64,000 bases of DNA from Urechis unicinctus. Its lineage: Eukaryota > Annelida > Polychaeta > Xenopneusta > Urechidae. A model generated the notes under the pieces. The model saw only the letters and a program-made list of their open reading frames with translations, had not been told where the DNA came from and did no database searches. The stretch is taken from assembly GCA_034190875.2 (NCBI GenBank), contig CM067349.1:34927071-34991070 (forward strand). Direction: 5' to 3'. The position numbers and the translations under genes were made by a program. Below are positions 12,267 through 25,900 of the stretch, piece after piece (the first letter of the stretch is position 1; every line of letters starts with the position of its first letter).

Positions 12267-15200
12267 CGAAATGCAACCAAAGACATGCAAGACCGGTATA
12301 GCGCTACGCCAATATCAGTAATAAATTTTAAAAATATGGGATGTGGTCAATAATTATTAATTTATAATTGAATTACGAAACGATTATAGAAAGAGCATTC
12401 TGGGATGAATTGGAGTATAATGGATTGATTCAGGCCAACACAAAGTCATTAACTCTTGATATACGATTCCCATAACTTAGCTATAAAGTTTTTTAGATAT
12501 TACATGTTTGAATCATATTCAGAAGCTCGTTGCTTAGGTTCTTGGACGGGGATGACGTTAGCCTAGTGAAGTTTCAGTGATGGGTACATTTTTAAAAAGC
12601 ATCATTGATCCAAACCCCTTCGACTTTTCAGGGCGGTTCGCCGCGGAAGCACCGTTATCGAGCTAGTTTATGATCAACAAGCCTGTCGCATATCACGTGT
12701 GACGCAATGCAGTGTCTGTTCTAATGGACTGTACGAGTTATAATTCAGAGAATATTCATGGTATATGACAGGTACCTTACTCGCATTGTTTCATATATAC
12801 TCATTGCGTGTTGGTCTCTTGCAGTAGGTGAAGCCAGAGAAAAACACTTTGTATTGATATGAGCGATAATATAACAGTGGCTTGATAATTTCAGGCGAGT
12901 GCTGTGGCCCGTGTGGGTAAGGACTAGGGGGCGATGGTGTGTGTAGGTCGCAGGCCTAAGCCCCGTTGGATGAGGTTGATTAAGCTTAATGAAAAAATTA
13001 GTCCTATATATTTATTGGTTACCGTCACATAATAATGCAGTAATGCTGTGTTGCCACTTTTATCAGCTGACATTTATTTACTCTTCTTGCTCGAGTACGT
13101 TCAAATAAAGCAGGTAGTTGGTAGTGGGATGGTCTCTTCCTCAATCTGCACTAGCAGAGGGTCAACTGAGGTTGACTCATCAATGGCTTTTGTTCTTTAG
13201 TTTGGGTCGACTGGCAATAAATTGGTCACCATATCTGACAAAACTTTCATGGCTAGAAAACCCTAACAGGATACACATTGTCATTTTGCGGTTTGTCAGG
13301 TTAGCATTAGCATAATTATACATCCGCGTAGATTTTACCTCGTTGCTATATTTAAGGACACGTTTTGTGTTTTAATAAAGCAGCGGTATTAAATCTAGCA
13401 TCGTTATTTAAATTATACAACTGATTAATTCATCGTTTTCCAGCAATGTTGTTGCCCTTTGTTAGAACGTAAAATTCTGATGTTTATTTTTAACAAAGTT
13501 AGTATGTCAGGGCACGAAATTGGTTATAAAAGTATATTCCACGGACTCATTTGTCACATTTGTCGTCCGCCAGGCCGATAACTTTTCTGTTACCATGCTC
13601 GACGTCAAAAGATAAACATGTTGACAATAGCGCGATTGTTTGAAATTGTGAACTGACCCAATTGACTTGACTTGACCTCAGCTTTTATCCAGAGTACTTC
13701 GGTTATTTGTGTATTGAAGAAAGCACACGATTATCAATGAATTTGTATAACTCGTTTTTATTGGTCAGTCTATGTCAAGTGCAAATGAGTGTCAAATGTT
13801 CCCGGCATTACAAGTCTCTGATTTGAAACTTCACGCAAAATATTTTTCCCAAGTTTAACAACAATGGACAAGTTTGTCAAACCTTTACCTGACTGCAACT
13901 GTGATGAATTAGAAAAAAGTCCACCTTCACTCAGCTTTTTCACTTCTACTTTCAGCATTGTGAATAAAAAGGCCATTGAGAGGACCAGTTAAATACTGGT
14001 AGGGCCAGTTCATTTTGTTGAAGGGCCAGTTGAACAAAAATTGAGGGCCAATTCACATATTTGCCAATTTCATGCCCTGTATGTTTAATCGCCGCAGCTT
14101 CTTTTTTATATTGCACCGATAATTAAGCTAGCATAGCTGTTAAAATTACACCTTGGAAACCGGGGAGTTAGGCTACCAGAGTGCTCATCCTAAGCTTGTA
14201 AATTACTGCAGCAAGTGGAATTTTAGCATGATATTTTTTAGTTCCTGATATGGACGTAAGTAAAACAACACTTCGTTAACATCTCATGTTTTTCAATCAA
14301 GTCCTGCTAATTTTTACTAGTCCGATTGAAAATATGACTAACAAGGAATTTACCGGAATCGCCGATCACCCTGTGAGTCTTGCAATGCAGTTAGTTTAGC
14401 CGTTGATGTCGCAAATAGACAATTTAGGTTTTCTTTTTTGGTAAACCGAACCCACGTTCCCAGGTATCGCTGATCGATCTTAATATACTTTGTTTAAAAC
14501 AAATTTGAATATAAAAAATGACTTGTCCCATTGTACAAGTTAGATGGCAGCTTCACTTGTCCGATGGCTACCCTACTTGCCAGGGACAATCAGGTGATGG
14601 TTAATGTTTCACCCTGTAGCTGTAAGCAATATTGTTGTAATGGTTGCAATCATAAATAGTTGATTGATAGCAGACAGGGAGCACCATATAATAACAACAC
14701 TCACTGCTGGTGCTGTGACAGTACAGATGCACCCTATCGTTGTCCTGATTGCCTGTCTGCAATATGACTCTACTATGGCCATTGAACACCCATTCATGAG
14801 TGGCAGGTATGGCGCCACTGCTGTATGTATTATTAATGAAGAAATAACTATTGCTGACAGTTACTTGTGGTCCTTTTTGTATTGTGTTACTCTATTTAGG
14901 GCGACCATTTTATCACTGCTGATCTCCCGGGTTCGAAGCAAATCAAGGATCCTCATGAATCCCCGGACGCACCATCATCTTTACTAATATTTAAGTAAGT
15001 TAACCGAAATAAGCCAAGCACCTAACCATTGCTTTCTTTCACACATTGATTGAACCTGACACAGCAAAAATGCATATGAATGGTTCATCGATTTGATATA
15101 AATATTATGGTAATACAATAACTGAGGTTAAAAATGTTAAGTATATGTACATGCATATCTTATAAGTCTCTCTATTTGTGCATATTACAGCTATGCAGGG

Positions 15201-15600
15201 TGCACCCCCTCAGGTGTTGCAGCATGGAAGAGAGGGACCTCACAAATCTTTTGAGGAATGGCTTCTGGCCACTGACCCCTAACAAGCGAGGAGTTATAGC
15301 AAGGTAGCTTGACCAACTGCAGTGCCTATCACTTGAGGCACAGATTTAAGTGCAGGCATTTGTCACTTCCACTGATATACACACATCCTCAAAGTTGGGC
15401 AAGGTAATTTGTGATATATCTTAAAAATTGATTAACAAATGAGATAAGATATGTGTGATCAATTCATATTTCCCTTTGTGTAACAAAAGGAATCTTTCAC
15501 TCTGTTCCGTATCAGTCGCAGTGGAAAGATTCTTGAGTATCCACAACAAGTCAAGGTCCCCTAGCCTGAAGCCTGTGGGCGCTGTTTACATGTTACTGAT
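12267..15600. other. Non-coding, probable old repeat debris
   Basis: No supportable gene. About 13985-14060 has several copies of a GGGCCAGTT-type motif. About 14520-14590 has repeated (A)CTTGTCC motifs. A short block at 15210-15300 could encode residues such as FEEWLLATDP but has no confirmed splice sites. Confidence 0.35.
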
Positions 15601-15607
15601 ATTCAAT

Positions 15608-15659
15608 AGTCTCTAGGGCGAGAAGCGTAGCGGAACCCCTAGAGTCTGGGACGCAGACT
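15608..15659. repeat. Compound hairpin
   Basis: CTCTAGGG at 15611-15618 pairs with CCCTAGAG at 15637-15644, and AGTCTG at 15643-15648 pairs with CAGACT at 15654-15659, giving two overlapping hairpins. It may be the end of a non-autonomous element; no identity is assigned. Confidence 0.5.
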
Positions 15660-18600
15660 AATCCACAACTGTGGCAGGAGATGAGGGCTGCCCCAATATC
15701 ACTTTCATTGTCTGTTTCTTGGCTTATTGAATTTCCAGTCTGGGCTGCTAGACTCAGATGATGCAGACACAACCCTGAGGATCACAGCTAAGCTCACCAT
15801 GTATGTAACTATCATAAACAGTTTTTAGCTCTTCTGTTCAGCAGAGTTTACTAAGTACCTGTCTGTTTGTAAACTTTTGATGGCACAAATTACACAAAGA
15901 CCCACCTGTTACAATTGTACCCTGCAGACTAAAAATCTGCCCTGCATGACCTTCGCCGAGTTATTTATGAAAAAATTATGAATTAGTGTTTAACCCTGGT
16001 GTGTCGTTAAATACTTTATCAAACCATAATAGTGATTAATTGTCCTCTAGTCATTACTTTAAATTGAAATTCATGCCAAAAGATGAAGAGATCCAAGGTA
16101 TATTGACCTCTCAATTGAATGTTTTATATCTAGTTGTATTTTTTGCAAACAATGTCAGAAATGTATTTGATTACAGGTTTGACAAGAAGCTGACTGAAAT
16201 TGGCAAGTAACATCAAGGTTGTTTGTTCTCTATTCACTATGCAACCAAGGTCTACAGAACAAGGCTCGACAACCACCATCAAGCTGTTGCAACATCTTGC
16301 ACATTCTTTTTCAATTATCTCCATATTTTTGCACTCTTGTCAGCATGTCTGAAATAAAATAACCTGATATTATGAACTTTCTCATTTAGTGTTGATTTAT
16401 GCATGGCTATCAAGCTTAAGGACTTATTGTGCCATCAATAATATCAATACAGTACCATGAAGATATTAACCGATGAATACACTAAAATACATAGGGGAAT
16501 GATGAATTATTCCACCTCAAGCTATGTGAACATTGACTAGAATAGCTCTGGCATTTGTGCTGGGTCTGCAAGTAAAATAACAAGAATATCATAGCGTTTT
16601 GAGCTACAATATGGAAATTTCTGACGTGAATTTATATGCTTTATGATTAAATCAATCGAATTTGACAGTGAAATAGAGGTCAGTCGATAGAGCACTCTCT
16701 AGAGCGTCCACATCGCTTTGCTAACGGAACTATTAGACACCGGATATATCAGGCTACAAAGTGATGCCGTTATTATCCCGTGCGACCCCATGTTGCGCCC
16801 CGCAAAGATGCGAAAACCCCCACACTGGACCCAACAACATGAATAACTTTATTTTATGGGGCTACATAATGATGTCGTCATAATCAGCGATGTGACGTCA
16901 CACTTGTTAGTCCTTTACATGTAAGATTTATATCAGTCTTATTCGTGGTCGTCGATATATAATCAAAGATAGTTCTAGTAGTATATTTAAAATAACCCCC
17001 GGACATAACTATGTGCTACAGAAGAAGCACAAATGCGAGTGAAGACCATAGTCAATGATTAGATTGACGCGGTTCCGTTGACGCGGTTCATGGACACGTA
17101 GGTTCTTATCGAAAATTAAATCGTGTTCCCTGACACGCGGCCAGATATAACTCTATATTTTAAATATATCTTGCAAACAGATCAGATGAACGACCCTGAC
17201 TAAACTTTATTAACCTTTGCAAATTCACCACATGCGATTCCTGGTATTGTCGATACCATAGCTCATGTCCTTCCCCAGACTGAGACGCTTAGCAAATAAT
17301 GTTAAGTTGCTATAATTTCGCCAATAGCTAACTACTAATTCTATCCCAAAGTCTATGACAATATACTTGATGTAAATTGTAACATATATTCATCTTCGCT
17401 TTTATATTTTACCTTAAAGGGTTTTCAATGCTAGCTTTGCAACACAGACAAATTTTGATGGACGTGAGTCATAAGGGGGATGGCAATTGCTTATGCACGA
17501 TAAATCGGCAGATTCACGCCACCTCTTATCAGTTATTTTGGGATCAAATGGAGTGGCGTTTATACCCCGGTAAAACTCACATTAACGGATCAGCTGTCCA
17601 CGGCGGAGCAGGAAACCACGGAGTGCACAACTTTACAACACTTTCGGAGTCCGCCACTGTACCCCAACTTAAATCCATATTAAATATTCGAGCTGCCTAT
17701 GATAACTTATGGTTTTAACAGGATAGATCCGACACAACTAGATTTTATATGATAGATGAGTATATCATATGGATGGCTTTTGATAAAAATAACATTTTAC
17801 TGCTAATCTGAAAACGCTTCATTTATCTCACATGCTACACCTTACCCTGATTAAACTAACTACCGTAGTTAAATGTTTAGGATTTCTTGTCGGGGATAGA
17901 GAATATTCTGGCGTTATTATTAAAGTGACCGACAAGTGAACACAGGCTCCGATGTATAACAATCATTCCAAGAATTAAATTTTAACGCGGTATGTGTAGA
18001 ATTATATCCTGGTATTTTTTCCAGAGATTAATTGCATAGTATCTTATATTGCCCTGCTTTGTATATTTTGACCATCATTAGGGTATTCTATCATATGGGT
18101 GAACGAGACAATCTTGATTGAAATCTATTACGTCCACCTATAGCGAGTAGACTATTAATATCATGGTAACAGTTACCAGATTCAAATATAATTTGCAGTC
18201 CATCGGCGAAATCACCACATACCTAGATCTGATTATTTGCTCTATGTGTAGTGCTTGTTTCACTGGATTATCGAATGTCGTGTATTGCAGGGTGGCGATA
18301 AAAAAAATGTGGAAAAAGTGCCTATATATGACTGTAATTGACGGGGCCATCACAGAGCCCGATATATTCAGATAGGGTGATTTCAGCGGCATGGATCAGA
18401 GGTGTATGTTGAGCACGTGGCATGACTTGATCGACATGTTGACGGCGCAGCAAGCGTCTGAACACCCCGACAAGCGGGTACTTTCAACTGTCTAGAAGTG
18501 GTGTGTTTCGTCAACATTAAGCATATTACATTGTTTAGTCCATGTTAAAGCGATACAAATTGGGTACCCGAAATCTAAAGTACATCTTAGTATAATAGAT

Positions 18601-18685
18601 ATTTTGCGGCCAGGTCTATTTCCTATCTTTTTAAATGTGGTAATTTGTATAAGAATAGTATTTCAATATATATTTTTTGTTTCAT
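15660..18685. other. No gene seen
   Basis: Open frames (for example 17428-17718) have no family features. A tRNA A-box-like stretch near 16675-16700 lacks a B box and a cloverleaf. Confidence 0.4.
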
Positions 18686-18689
18686 ACCC

Positions 18690-18905
18690 AGCAAACACAT
18701 AACGTTCCGCCAACGTTACTGTTAGTCACAGAATGTTGTTGCAACACAGATAGCACTACAACACTGGGCCAACACTGGCTAAACTGCTGGCACCCAGTCG
18801 GCATACCAACATAGGCCCACCGTAGTCTTATCCGGCAGACCAATGTAGGCTTGCTAATGTTTTGTCAACGTTGGCAAGCCTACCTAGTCCCAGACCTAGT
18901 ATTCC
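18690..18905. repeat. Dispersed-repeat-like block rich in CCAACGTT/CCAACA motifs
   Basis: More GC-rich than its surroundings, with repeated AACGTT, CCAACACTGG and TAGGCTTGC/GCAAGCCTA complements (arms near 18847-18856 and 18872-18881). It looks like a foldback or non-autonomous repeat, but the ends are unclear. Confidence 0.4.
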
Positions 18906-20390
18906 AACGATTAGGTGGACATGGTTGAACTGATTTAGTTGTAGTTTCCATGTGTATAAATAAATAACAACCAGATCTCAGAAAAACATCTACTTTATTT
19001 AGTGTCATATTTTTATTCTGAACCAGAATCTGAGTTCTCGCTGTAATTGCTTGGAGTCAAGTTTCGCTGTAAAACATAAGTACAAAATTGTGAGCTAAAT
19101 AATGTAGAAAAAATACAGAACAATGTGTTTTTCACTGAATCATCATATTGGAGAGAAGCCTAGACACTTATATGCTGGCTCGTTTCCTTTCACCCACCCA
19201 CCCGCACCACAAAAACCCACACACACACATACAAACAATCAAACAAAATTTGAAGCCTCCGACAGAAATATGGTGGTTACAGTTTACTATCTACTGACAA
19301 AAATTCTTCTTTTCTTCTTCTTCTTTTTTACCCTCCATTCCTGTCACTAGCTACCAAAAGCCATTTGTTGATGCATTCCTCAACATCTGCCTCCTTAATT
19401 GACAGCATTTTAGCCACATCTGATTAAACATTTTATGCAGGTTATTGATAATTTATGGCAACTGAATATTATCATTAATCTACTAACCCTACACAGCGCT
19501 GACAAGACCTTTTCTTGCCCAGTTGGAAGATCTGGCCAAGCTGTTACTCAGTAGTGAAAGGAGCATTTTCTCCACTGTATCTTTCACCCCAAATCAATGC
19601 AGGGAGCATAACTGAGTAACCTAAACACACACAACAACAATCAGACATTTTCCTGCTATGCTGTAAGTAATACACTCATGACAGTATCTAGCATATGGGT
19701 TTTGTAATTGAAAACACCTACATGAAATAAATATTGATTGAATATTGACTCTAAGGTAATGTCCTGTGTGATTTGATATTGGGGTGCTAGTAGAATCAAT
19801 GGGCTAGTTTACCTAGCTTATTCAATTGATAATAATGTAATATCAAGTATTATATTAATATCTGTTCAGAAGCATACACAAGAACTGAAACGAACCGCTA
19901 AGATAAAAGGAAGAAGGGTAAACACATCTTTAACAAGGCATATTGTTAGTGAAGCACCATACCTATTTGAAAATTACTGTCAAGAGTAACTTAGTGTCAT
20001 TAGTATTTATGTCGTTTTATTTACCTGCATTGTACTTTTTTAATTAAGATATGCTATGTTGAATGGTCTGTCAGTAAGTGCATTAGCTGAAACAATAGGG
20101 ACACTGCGCAAATGTCCAAGGTGGAGGCTGGCAAGGTGCAAGCATTAGAAATGCCTTCTGGGGTTGTCTGTTAGCGACCAGGCAGTTACAACCTGATTGA
20201 ACTGGAAGCTGTTCTGTCCCACAGGAAAGACAAAGTTTGAGGGTACATACAACAATGTTCCAGACTGAACACTATTATTATATATTGAATTATAGAAAAG
20301 ATATGCAGCTATAGTAACTGATACCAATATCATTGAAAACAATAAGAGCACATATCATAGTCAGTCAGAACATCATACATATTGATGATT
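18906..20390. other. No gene supported
   Basis: A CA-rich microsatellite lies at about 19200-19235. Minus-strand text at 19350-19400 could encode an EECINKWLL-like peptide, but no complete exon is seen. Confidence 0.35.
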
Positions 20391-20399
20391 AAATCACCA

Positions 20400-20620
20400 C
20401 TGTTTCAGTGGTCACCGACAAGATCCAGTGTAGGTCCACGTTGGAAATAATTCCCTCCCATGAATGAGGTCCAGCCAACTGTTGACATGGAAACAGATGC
20501 TGTAGATGCTGTGAAGGACAAAAGCAAGGATACAAACACATGGGAACCATATTCCTTTGTCAAGGGAATTTTGGGGCAGGCGAATATTCTGTCGAGTGCG
20601 TGAAAAGCATAAAAAACTTA
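20400..20620 (+). pseudogene. Decayed copy of the exon-like block at 20757-21110
   Basis: Begins with the same TGTTTCAG/TGGTCACC acceptor-like junction, then a shortened first part, then the same SFVKGIL-encoding stretch. Deletions and stops break it. It is a direct duplicate offset by about 355 bp. Confidence 0.45.
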
Positions 20621-20756
20621 TAGAGAGATAATCAATCATTATTTTGGATATGTGGATCTTTAATGTCAACTCAGTTGAATTTAATAATGTTATCAGTAGC
20701 ATATGTTTCTTTTGAAATGTTATCGTCATTGATAATGGATAACTATGTTTGATTAA

Positions 20757-21110
20757 ACACTGTTTCAGTGGTCACCAACAACTTGGAAGGTGCAGTGGAG
20801 GTCCACGTTGGAAATGACTCAATGAATGAGGTAGAGCCAAGTTTCGACGACCACAATAAGGTAATGGAAACAGTAGATTCTGTGGAGGACACCAGTACAG
20901 GTACAGTTGAAGGTGTTTGAAGAGAGTATTGAAAGAAAGAAGGGAGATATGAAGTGGAAGACATATTGAAACGGATGAAACGAGGACGAGGGTGGAGCTT
21001 TTAATAAAGTGGTTGGGGTATGACAAAACCACATGTGCACTATATTCTTTTGTTAAGGGAATTTTAGGGTCAGGTGAATATTCTGTCGAGAGAGTGAACA
21101 TCACAAAAAC
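20757..21110 (+). other. Exon-like block, unidentified gene fragment
   Basis: After a TGTTTCAG acceptor-like site (20760s) an acidic frame stays open for 44 codons (begins VTNNLEGAVEV, ends SVEDTSTG) up to a GTACAG donor-like site near 20897. A second stretch near 21030-21110 encodes LYSFVKGILGSGEYS and then a stop. The neighbouring duplicate at 20400-20620 keeps the same two parts. I do not recognise the protein. It could be two exons of a gene fragment or part of a mobile element. Confidence 0.3.
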
Positions 21111-21320
21111 CTAGTTGTATATAATAATTTAATCAGCAGCATGTGTGTTATGAAACTATTCCAGCTATAAGCCCTTAATTATCAGCATGATGTGGCCTGT
21201 ACCAAATCCCTTTGATTAATGGCTGACAAGAGACCGTGGACCAATGGCGTGGGCTGTTCAAGGGCCTCGGGGGAATACAACGACCGGGAGCACTATATAT
21301 CAATCAGCCCGCTCATATAC

Positions 21321-21628
21321 CCGGGGGGGGGGGGGGGGGGGGGGGCACTTGGCCTTATTCTGAATAGGTTTGTGACGCGGGACCTTAAAAACCCGTACCC
21401 GTCGAACAAGGTCAAAATGGCCAAAAGCATACCCCGTTGTACAAGGTATTATGCGAATGTATAACCCTCCAAACAGATTTGAAGCTGAAAAAATTAACCC
21501 TGTTGTACAAGTATGAGGCCAAAATAACCCGTTGTACAAGTTGAGAGGCCGAAAAAACATACCCCGTCTCGCGGCACATATATACTACCTCTATACATTT
21601 AAGTGCCCCGCCCCCCCCCCCCCCCCGG
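21321..21628. mobile_element. Putative small element with G-run/C-run inverted ends
   Basis: The left end is CCG followed by 22 more G (G-run 21323-21345) and then CACTT. The right end is AAGTGCCCCG, then 16 C (21611-21626) and GG. The two ends are inverted repeats of each other. The interior has three to four copies of a CCGTTGTACAAG-like motif (about 21438, 21500, 21529). It resembles a non-autonomous (MITE-like) element; no flanking target duplication could be fixed with confidence. Confidence 0.5.
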
Positions 21629-21639
21629 TCATATCATTT

Positions 21640-22775
21640 CAAAATTTATCTACGGCTATGCTTCACACACCAATATTTATGTTGATATTATGATATAAAC
21701 ACTAGTTTCAAACTCACTCACTCACTCGCGTACATTAAACACTCGTGTTGTTTTATTAATGCAGCGCCTGACCACTTCAAGTTACCGAACTCAATATTTC
21801 ACGTCAATCGCTTTATCTGTTTATTATCGCCCATATCAAGTCACAATGTTCAGACATAACTCGCTGTAAATTATTAACAATGCTACCGATAAATTGACAC
21901 TTGACCCCTTTGGATCGAGGAGATATCGCATATCATCTCCAATAATGCTTTCATCCGCAAAACAAAATCACTTCAACAATTCGACAGCCTAAACTCTCCC
22001 ATGTTCATGATGTTGTTGTTGGTTATTCAGATTTGAGTGGTTTCGGCAGCTTTTGCCATGTACCACCTAAACTCTTTCAACACCAGAGACCGGTATATCC
22101 GTCTGGGCGTCGTGGTTATAATATGACTGCGGAGACGTGTGATTGGCCTATAGAGGGGATTCCATGCCAGGATTCCATGACGTTGCCAAAAAGTCGCCTT
22201 TTTCTGCAGATACCCATTAAGACCCTGTTACGGATAAGGGGCCAGTCGGATCGATTTTGTAATGAATAAGATGTGTGGAAAACATGGATGGAAAAACAAT
22301 GTTTATCCCTGGGAAACTACACAGCCAACTGTATATGACAGAAATCTGTCCCAAAAATCACTCCCGCTTGTACACCGGCAATACGTCACAAGATGTAGAA
22401 TGTTAACGAACCCTCGAGTAAGGCTATTTAGGTTAAACATTGGCAATTTATTAATGACCAATGTTCGAATTTCAGTATTAAAAACCGAAAAATTTGCTAG
22501 ATGAGTTCACCGCGTATAAATAGTAACACCGATCATAAAGATAAGGATCATTTAAAAGATTTATCCGGGGCCAAAATTAAGGTTTGAAGTAAAACATGAA
22601 TAAAGTTTTAAAATGTGGCAACTAAAATACCAGATTTCATGCTTGCGTTTTCCATGATCGCAAAACGATTATCGAGTTTAACGAGATGGAGATCACGAGT
22701 GTCATTCGCAAGGTGGCGATACTCACGCTGCATCCAATCTCGCAGTTCACCGCTCGCGTCACGAGATCTCGTTCC
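21640..22775. other. No gene supported
   Basis: A minus-strand open frame at 22608-22835 ends within the 128-bp repeat. It is therefore not a conserved gene I can support. Confidence 0.35.
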
Positions 22776-22903
22776 ACCTGCAACGCTGGTTGGCGAATGC
22801 AGGTATCTCACATGGTACGATAAGACCAGCTGCAATGTCTATTAGCATAAGCAGTTGGAGACCTGCACACGCTACTTGGCATTGCAGGTTTCAGAATCGG
22901 GTG
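22776..22903 (-). repeat. 128-bp dispersed repeat, inverted partner at 12139-12266
   Basis: Partner of the copy at 12139-12266 in opposite orientation, about 99% identical. Identity stops sharply outside 22776-22903. Confidence 0.85.
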
Positions 22904-25900
22904 CAGGTATAGCTTGCTGCAAAAAAAGATGACAAACTAGTGTAGTTAATAATGAAATAAAAAAATGAAGCTAATTTTGGCATATGATGATGGCATCATA
23001 TTAGAAACATAATGTTCTTGTCACCATCAAATTGAAAAAGTTCTTAATCATGTCAGCAAAATGCACGCACGCGGCGCTAGGTTTGCTTTAAGATATCACA
23101 TGTATGATGACATTTGTTGACTCCATTCATGTCGCTCAATCGCTTATGAGCTCGTAATTCGTCGATCGTAAACATAATGTCAGGGACCGAGCGTTTATGA
23201 TGATGACATTTATCTGCTCTTCTTGTAACGATGAGCAAGAGCTAACTCGTACAGAATATATTGGCCATGTTCCCTTAACTGAGTGATGCCTGCGACTTCT
23301 GTGTTGCCGAACATATACTTCCTATAAGCAATTTGAACACACACATTATCACACCTGGACACATTCATGGTACGTGCTCTGTGAGAAAAAAAGGCTCTCA
23401 ATCGATATAATTTGTTTACTATAGCAAAGCTATAATATTACATACGGCAGCAAAGGCCACAGCTTAATCATATGAAACAAAGCTTAAGAAGAGGGAGGTG
23501 CGAACTACTATCACAGTGACATGCAAACGTTGTCAAAAAAGATTAAGGTATTTAACAGGAATGATCTATTTTCAGCATCAAACTCATTCCGTGATGATGA
23601 TGGTAGGCTCGGCGCAGAAACTGTCAATGTTGCCAGTACGCGTTGGTGTGAAAATATAACCCAATCATCTTATTCTAGCCTAATGCTACTTGACTGTGCG
23701 TATTGCTACGCCTTCAGTCGGGAAAATGGAAGTGACACTGTTTTCCTGTGGGAGTGTCATTCATCTACCAGTGCGCCATTATGCATATAATACGGCACTT
23801 TGACAAATCGCTGTGGCGAATGACAGTAACATTAAGCCAATCAGACAACTCTTTTGAGATGAAACACAGTTAAAGGCAGCTAAATGAATAGGGACAATGA
23901 TAAAGAAAGTCTGTATCACAAAAAAAATGGATCATCTACGCGTGATATAACAAACTCTTTGAAGTTTGATTGGTATTATTTGATGCAATCCGCTTCAATG
24001 TCATCGAGGCTCTGGGTAAATATTGTATAAATCTATATAGCGCTACCAAGGTTTCAACTTCCCTAAAATATGATTGACTATCATGTATCATCCATTCATG
24101 CCACAGAGAGATATTTTAACAGGCCGCTCTACCTTGAGTTTTGAATGAGATTACCCTCCTATTGATAAACGAACCTTATGTGTTAACGTAAATCACACTT
24201 ATGGGAAAGACAAATTGAATGATATAATTTATTGAATTACGATTTCAAGGTTGGCCATAAGAGGCTTCATTCATAAGCAGTTGGGAAAGTGGTACAATGG
24301 TTGAAATAATTAGTTGCATTATCGCGGCGCTGTAAATGATGACGGTACCGTCTTCACAAGATTGCTCATACAATATTCTTCGATACGGCATGAATCTTTT
24401 GCGTGAGTTTAGGGTAATGAAAGTACGATTGAGCGGATAAATATGATTGACGGTAGGGACAAAATCGTTAGAATGTGTTGCATCAGTATTTGGTTCAGTT
24501 GAGAAATTATCTGAAAGAAGTCACGCTGCCGTGATATATGTTTCATATCAATAACAATCTGTGCATTGGACAGAAAATTAAATAGTTTCTCCAAACCTGT
24601 TTTGCATTGAGTTGTCTATTTGACTGCTGTTATTGATGCAAAATCGTATCTACCGAATTTTCCGTTACCGTGTCGTATATACAAACTAATGGTAACGTTT
24701 TCACCAACCATTAAGGGAAATAACGGCCCTATATCTATATGTTACTTAGCCGCTGAACATATATAAGCAGCCGGTGGTTACTCTTTGCCACATATTTTGG
24801 GTGCCGGACGATAACTGCATAATTGTTCCAAACCATGCTTTCCAGCGCTATCATATTTCCGTCTATATTCCAACAGAATGAATAACGTGTTCCACTCCAG
24901 TGAATGCGATTGATTGAATCGCTGGTGCCGCAAATCGAAAGCAATGTAGCATAAGCTTCACAATGCATAATGCGCACATGAAAGGTGGAATGTGGCTTTG
25001 TCGCGCTGCATCGCGCAGCGCTTTGTTCGGACAGCTACTAGACATATTGCGTTGCTAATGGACACAAGTAACGGCAAGCAGCATATTCGCACTCAGAATG
25101 AAAACAGTTATGCAATGTTCGTTGCGTCCGCACAGACACTACCGAATTATTGAACTTGAGCAGTACATTGTGACAACATCTCCTGTCTAAGCGCGGCCTC
25201 TTTCAGTTTTGATCGTTTTAGGCATTGTTCATGTTGAATATTGAAAAAATAAAGTAGAATATAGATGCAAGATTGCTTTAAGGAACTAGACATACATCTC
25301 TGTTGAGCCGTTTGATGGTTTGTAGTAACTCACTGTCATGAAAGTCTATGCGTATTTATGATTAGGATGTGCGCATCATGATTGGTCATTGCACAACAAT
25401 AGCCAGTTTTGTGTGATTATGTGAAATGACTTATATCATCTAAGTTAATATTACAGCCTCATGGCTGTATTTCATATCGATCTTTATCTGAACCGCTTGT
25501 TTTATTATACATATATTCAAGATATATTTTAGGCAACTTACACAGCCGGATTTATCGTTTCCAGCTTTCCGTGCAACATGCACAAATTGCAAGGATTGAT
25601 TATCGTGTAGGGATGGTTAGCTCCGTTTCTCAAAGCACCCTCAAAATAATATAACGTTTAATGTCTGGCCAGTATACAGAAGGTAGATGATCTACAAGAC
25701 GGTGAGAGGCTAGGGTAATGATTACTCGATAGTAGATGCCGGCGTTATTTAGTATTCCTACTGTTATCAATACAAATATTTACTGCAATCATAATCTAGA
25801 ATGTATGAGCTTATAAATAGGCCATTGGGATTAGGTCGCACTCCTACCGCATCTCTTGCCAATGCTTCTATGCGTGAGGGGTTCGAGGGCTGTCGACAGG

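Noticed and set aside
16670..16700. tRNA A-box-like sequence (GTCAGTCGATAGAGCAC)
   Set aside because: No B box or cloverleaf partner downstream; at best a decayed tRNA-derived SINE.
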